A DNA stretch of 8,657 nt, taken from positions 1 to 8,657 of the forward strand of contig JAIPBB010000233.1 in NCBI GenBank assembly GCA_021739805.1, written 5' to 3'. Both the position numbers and the translations under genes were made by a program. Source of the stretch: Saprospiraceae bacterium (GTDB lineage Bacteria; Bacteroidota; Bacteroidia; Bacteroidales; JAIPBB01). Under the pieces are notes generated by a model that did not search any database, was not told where the DNA came from, and saw nothing but the letters and a program-made list of their open reading frames with translations. Positions 6,872 to 8,657 of the stretch are shown here, one piece after another (position 1 is the stretch's first letter; the number at the start of each line of letters is the position of its first letter).

Positions 6872-7576
6872 ATGGATATTTGGCAATTCCTAATTTTACA
6901 GTTTATAGCTCACCTACTTACAGATTTTTTTCTACAACCTAATAGAAAGGCAAGGGAGAAAAATGATATAGGTTTTAAGAGCAAGTTTTTGAAATGGCAT
7001 ATTTTAATAGCTTTTATATTATCTTGGTTATTATCATTACAAATAAATTTTATAATAGGAGCTTTGGCCATAGCAATATGTCATTGGATTGTTGATGGAC
7101 TAAAGAAACATATAAATAATAATACTAAAATAGGAAGGTATGCTTTTTTTATTGATCAGGTTTTACATCTATTATTTATTGTATTATTTGTTTTTCTTTT
7201 TGACAAATATCTTGAAATAGAAACCTTATTAAATATTGCAGTCAATATTAAATATTTATTATTAATTGCATTATATGTTTTATGTTTAAAACCAGCGAAT
7301 ATCTTTATTAAGGAAGTATTTAATGCTTTTCAGATAAGTATTTCCGAAAATAATGACTTGCCAAATGCAGGCAAGTTAATTGGGATAATAGAGAGGTTGT
7401 TAGTTCTGACGTTTGTTGTACTTAATCAGTATGAGGCTGTTGGTTTTTTAATTGCTGCTAAATCTATTCTACGATATAAAAGTGAAGACTCATTAAAAAC
7501 TGAATATGTACTCATAGGAACAATGTTAAGTTTTGGAATAGCTATTTGTTTAGGAGTGATTTATCATTTAATTTAA
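6872..7576 (+). CDS. DUF3307 polytopic membrane protein
   Basis: 234 residues, mostly hydrophobic, with about six or seven predicted membrane segments (roughly 4-21, 42-57, 58-76, 93-110, 123-141, 176-196, 212-232); inner-membrane location is inferred. The N-terminus WQFLILQFIAHLLTDFFLQP is the hallmark of DUF3307. His and Asp residues recur in or beside the membrane segments: His14, Asp18, His43, His71, Asp75, Asp95 and His99, as HxxxD, HWxxD and DQxxH. A later GKLIGIIER (167-175) and the C-terminal EYVLIGTMLSF are also typical of the family as I recall it. The function is not known to me. The 1-nt gap after the SatD gene suggests translational coupling, and the two families commonly occur side by side, so they probably act together. 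The 3' end (7542-7576) overlaps the convergent acetyltransferase gene. No terminator is visible after the TAA. Confidence 0.82.
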   Translation: MDIWQFLILQFIAHLLTDFFLQPNRKAREKNDIGFKSKFLKWHILIAFILSWLLSLQINFIIGALAIAICHWIVDGLKKHINNNTKIGRYAFFIDQVLHLLFIVLFVFLFDKYLEIETLLNIAVNIKYLLLIALYVLCLKPANIFIKEVFNAFQISISENNDLPNAGKLIGIIERLLVLTFVVLNQYEAVGFLIAAKSILRYKSEDSLKTEYVLIGTMLSFGIAICLGVIYHLI

Positions 7577-8078
7577 TCTGAAATTCCCTAACCCTCACCC
7601 CATAATACAAATGCCCATATTCTTTTCCATCAAAATCAGCAATATCAGGTAAATGTCCCCATTTTTCAAAACCAAACTTTTCTAAAAGTTTTATGCTTGG
7701 CGTATTGTGTTCGAGTAGTATGGCGATAAGATTTTTGAATTCGTATTTGTGAGCATTTTTAATCACATAATCCATAAGTTTGGATGCAATTCCGTTTCTT
7801 TGAAAATCAGGATGAATATAATAACTAACCTCAGCAACATATTGCAATGCCATTCGTCCGCAACGATAAGGGCTTAAAGAAATCCATCCTAAAATTTTAT
7901 CATCTGATTCAGTAACAAAAACAGGGTATTTATAATCATTATGTTCACTAAACCATTCTTCTCTTTCTTCAATACTTATTGGACAAGTATGAGCAGTGGA
8001 TTTTTTGGAGGGAATAGCAAGATTGTAGATTTCGTTAATCTGAACAAGATCATTCGTATTTGCCAATCTGATTTTCAT
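7542..8078 (-). CDS. GNAT-family N-acetyltransferase (phosphinothricin acetyltransferase-like)
   Basis: 178 residues on the minus strand, ATG at 8078, TAG at 7542. A cytosolic GCN5-related acetyltransferase that moves acetyl from acetyl-CoA to an amine. Visible parts: N-terminal MKIRLANTNDLVQINEIYN; beta4 EVSYYIHPDFQ (83-93) running into the acetyl-CoA pyrophosphate loop QRNGIA (93-98, Q/RxxGxA form); HNTPSIKLLEKFGFEKWG (124-141), the motif B region; and DGKEYGHLYYG (150-160). The IHPDFQRNGIA plus N-x-x-S-x-x-L-x-x-x-G-F pattern is that of the Pat/YncA (MnaT) subgroup, whose members acetylate phosphinothricin, methionine sulfone or related amino acids; the true substrate is unknown. The last ~11 codons overlap the DUF3307 gene and look like an add-on past the normal family end near residue 165. 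The upstream neighbour on the same strand is the broken methyltransferase, 123 nt away. Confidence 0.88.
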   Translation of the reverse strand: MKIRLANTNDLVQINEIYNLAIPSKKSTAHTCPISIEEREEWFSEHNDYKYPVFVTESDDKILGWISLSPYRCGRMALQYVAEVSYYIHPDFQRNGIASKLMDYVIKNAHKYEFKNLIAILLEHNTPSIKLLEKFGFEKWGHLPDIADFDGKEYGHLYYGVRVREFQIKLNDKSLLNK

Positions 8079-8080
8079 TT

Positions 8081-8196
8081 AACCTTAAACTTTAAACCTG
8101 AAACCACACTTTGGCTTCGCTCAGTGTTCAATATATGGTCATTGAGCGAAGTCGAAATGAAACCTGAAACCCTTGCACTGAGAGTCGAAGTGTGAA
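8081..8196. repeat. Composite dispersed repeat with heptamer arrays and CTTCG hairpin
   Basis: Fills nearly all of the gap between the acetyltransferase and methyltransferase genes. Read on the minus strand it goes: GTTTCACACTTCGACTCTCA (8196 downward), then GGTTTCAGGTTTCA, then TTTCGACTTCGCTCAATGAC, a short spacer, CACTGAGCGAAGCC, then GGTTTCAGGTTTAAAGTTTA ending 3 nt from the acetyltransferase ATG. The 12-mer AAACCTGAAACC occurs twice on the plus strand (8094-8105 and 8160-8171), flanking the central hairpin. Heptamer and CACTTCGACTC tail match 4154-4207 in reverse orientation. Confidence 0.8.
8110..8156. repeat. 17-bp imperfect stem-loop inside the dispersed repeat
   Basis: TTTGGCTTCGCTCAGTG (8110-8126) pairs with CATTGAGCGAAGTCGAA (8140-8156) across a 13-nt loop. 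All 17 positions pair if three G-T pairs are allowed, and the central CTTCGCTCA/TGAGCGAAG arms are perfect. It has no T-run on either side, so it is a poor intrinsic terminator. In RNA it would sit in the leader of the acetyltransferase message if that is transcribed from further upstream, and could affect stability or translation. Confidence 0.75.
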
Positions 8197-8201
8197 ACAT
8201 A

Positions 8202-8657
8202 TTATAATTTCCTCATAATCATCAACCCATCCCGCAAAGGAAGAATCATATTCTCAACTCTTTCATCATTCTGAACCAACTCATTAAAAGCTACAATTCC
8301 TAATGTTTCTGTGTCTTTTTCTGAAATAGTTTCAGTAACTTTTCCACTCCATAAAACATTGTCGGCAATAATAAATCCACCCTTTTTGACTTTGTCAATA
8401 ATCATCTGAAAATAATTGCTGTAGTTTTCTTTGTCAGCATCAATAAAAACCAAATCGAATTCTTCATTTAGCTTTGGTATTATATCCAGAGCATCTCCAA
8501 TATGAAGTTTTACTTTATCTTGAATCCCTGATTTAGCAAAGTATCTACTTGCGATATCCTCTAATTCAGCGTTTTTTTCTATAGTGTGAACTTGTCCGTT
8601 TTATGATAAACCTTCGGCAAGACAAATTGTTGCATATCCTGTATAAGTCCCAACCAC
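8202..8657 (-). pseudogene. Class I SAM-dependent O-methyltransferase, interrupted by in-frame TAA and cut by window edge
   Basis: Minus strand, TAA stop at 8202-8204, open to the window edge at 8657. Reading in one frame from the edge gives the SAM-binding motif VVGTYTGYATICLAEGLS, then a TAA at 8601-8603, then NGQVHTIEKNAELEDIASRY, onward to EEFDLVFIDADKENY, the GGFIIADNVLWSGKV segment and the end DGLMIMRKL. This is the caffeoyl-CoA-OMT/YrrM-like family, which methylates hydroxyls on small aromatic substrates with a divalent metal. The metal/catalytic IDADK and ADN residues are intact. The frame is unbroken on both sides of the stop and the stop sits where many relatives have Glu or another polar residue (as in GLSENG), so a single GAA-to-TAA change would explain it. 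It could be a recent nonsense mutation or a sequencing error. No good restart codon lies soon after the stop, and a restart would lose the SAM motif. Confidence 0.85.

Noticed and set aside
6181..7576. Calling the SatD-DUF3307 pair a Pycsar or CBASS defence system
   Set aside because: The cyclase-like residues are only partly kept, the second protein is not a known Pycsar effector, no other defence genes are nearby, and the streptococcal sat locus suggests a non-defence role is possible.
8110..8156. Intrinsic terminator for the methyltransferase
   Set aside because: The stem is long but no T-run follows it on either strand, and it is part of a repeat family.
7941..8195. Plus-strand open frame across the acetyltransferase start and the repeat
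   Set aside because: Antisense to the conserved N-terminus of the acetyltransferase and continues through repeat DNA; no family resemblance.
8601..8603. TAA readthrough or reassigned stop in the methyltransferase
   Set aside because: TAA ends tamL, the SatD and DUF3307 genes here, and TAG and TGA end others, so the code is standard; no recoding structure is evident.

Overview
The window reads as an A+T-rich chromosomal segment of a member of the Bacteroidota, probably Bacteroidales-like. The clearest taxonomic marker is a lipidated TamA/BamA-family outer-membrane protein (TamL type: lipobox ending at Cys22, barrel motif NGIRAWRIRDIGPG). Supporting signs are the absence of clear Shine-Dalgarno sequences before the genes and the repeat-rich intergenic DNA. 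TAA, TAG and TGA all terminate genes here, so the standard bacterial code applies.

Layout. (1) 1-1544, plus strand: the C-terminal end of an unrecognised protein, a strong intrinsic terminator (463-508), then a complete zinc-dependent deacetylase of the histone-deacetylase/AcuC family. (2) 1655-4108: tamL, with an apparent TTG start. (3) 4109-4435: a spacer made almost wholly of successive tandem repeats with periods of about 9, 7, 11 and 14 bp; the last two carry mutually complementary cores (GTCATT / AATGAC). (4) 4436-5866: a RecD/Pif1-like SF1B helicase. (5) 5867-6180: an A+T-rich spacer with hairpins and a weak candidate promoter. (6) 6181-7576: a two-gene unit with a 1-nt gap, encoding a SatD-family protein (nucleotide-cyclase-like N-terminal domain plus C-terminal helix-turn-helix) and a DUF3307 polytopic membrane protein. 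(7) 7542-8078, minus strand: a GNAT acetyltransferase whose tail overlaps the DUF3307 gene by 35 bp, convergently. (8) 8079-8201: a second repeat cluster of the same family as part of region 3, in opposite orientation. (9) 8202-8657, minus strand: a class I SAM-dependent O-methyltransferase interrupted by an in-frame TAA and cut by the window edge.

Functionally this is mostly a set of unrelated housekeeping or accessory genes (deacylation, envelope assembly, DNA processing, small-molecule acetylation and methylation). The only pair that clearly acts as a unit is SatD-DUF3307: a cyclase-fold sensor or regulator translationally coupled to a membrane protein with His/Asp residues in its predicted membrane segments. 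The biochemistry of this pair is, as far as I know, not established, and it is the best candidate here for an undescribed system. It could equally be a stress or acid-tolerance module, given the streptococcal sat locus, and nothing in the window proves a defence role.
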